From an uncultured Aliarcobacter sp. (lineage in GTDB: Bacteria > Campylobacterota > Campylobacteria > Campylobacterales > Arcobacteraceae): a stretch of DNA of 13,540 nt. The stretch spans positions 1-13,540 of the forward strand of contig CANRCH010000036.1 of the NCBI GenBank assembly GCA_947629065.1, given 5' to 3'. A model generated the notes under the pieces. The model did no database searches. It was not told the origin of the DNA and saw nothing but the letters and a program-made list of their open reading frames with translations. The translations under genes were made by a program, and so were the position numbers. Positions 13,526 to 13,540 of the stretch are shown here, one piece after another (position 1 is the first letter of the stretch; every line of letters starts with the position of its first letter).

Positions 13526-13540
13526 AAGTTATGTAATAGG

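Overview
The window is strongly AT-rich, densely packed DNA from a member of the Campylobacterota. Protein matches from memory and the local gene order fit an Arcobacter-like (Arcobacteraceae) bacterium best. Indicators are the spc ribosomal block without rpmD between rpsE and rplO, TTG starts on infA and aspS, extended -10 promoters of the form gATAAAAT or gATACAAT, and a plus-strand adenylate kinase that closely resembles the Campylobacter Adk. The species cannot be fixed from the sequence alone.

Layout. (1) Positions 1-3114 hold the distal end of the spc operon, rpsE-rplO-secY-map-infA, all on the plus strand with gaps of a few bases and closed by a hairpin at 3113-3141. (2) Positions 3174-6183 hold a plus-strand group: a family-4 uracil-DNA-glycosylase-like protein that looks leaderless, a lipoprotein with a periplasmic-binding fold, and a Wzz-type chain-length determinant. 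A short peptide frame after wzz resembles the C-terminal tail of a sugar-phosphate transferase. (3) Positions 6276-8859 hold aspS, whose frame is broken, and an orphan ZnuA-like periplasmic protein. (4) Positions 8940-11089 hold two different adenylate kinases in head-to-head orientation. The minus-strand one has a zinc Cys4 lid. The plus-strand one has a short lid and is followed by a MoaB/CinA-fold protein. (5) Positions 11091-13525 hold a divergent pair: a MalY/PatB-type aminotransferase (minus) and an iron-dependent alcohol dehydrogenase (plus).

The most striking object is inside aspS. The codons expected to encode the conserved OB-fold strand (FIDLRDKSG-like, absent here) are replaced by a perfect inverted copy of the preceding 38 bases, making a 38-bp inverted repeat with a 19-nt loop (6355-6449). 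The replacement shifts the frame, but the repeat ends in U UUU UUC in the zero frame. A -1 shift there re-enters the aspS frame at the first conserved codon after the lesion and would give a 584-residue protein. The cause may be a recent template-switch mutation, an assembly or library foldback artefact, or (least likely) a recoded gene. Because AspRS is essential, the point is worth settling. Secondary points of interest are the zinc and non-zinc adenylate kinase pair, a possible two-state leader hairpin over the ribosome site of the second kinase, and a ZnuA-like protein that has lost most metal ligands. I see no CRISPR array, tRNA, rRNA, transposon or defence system here.
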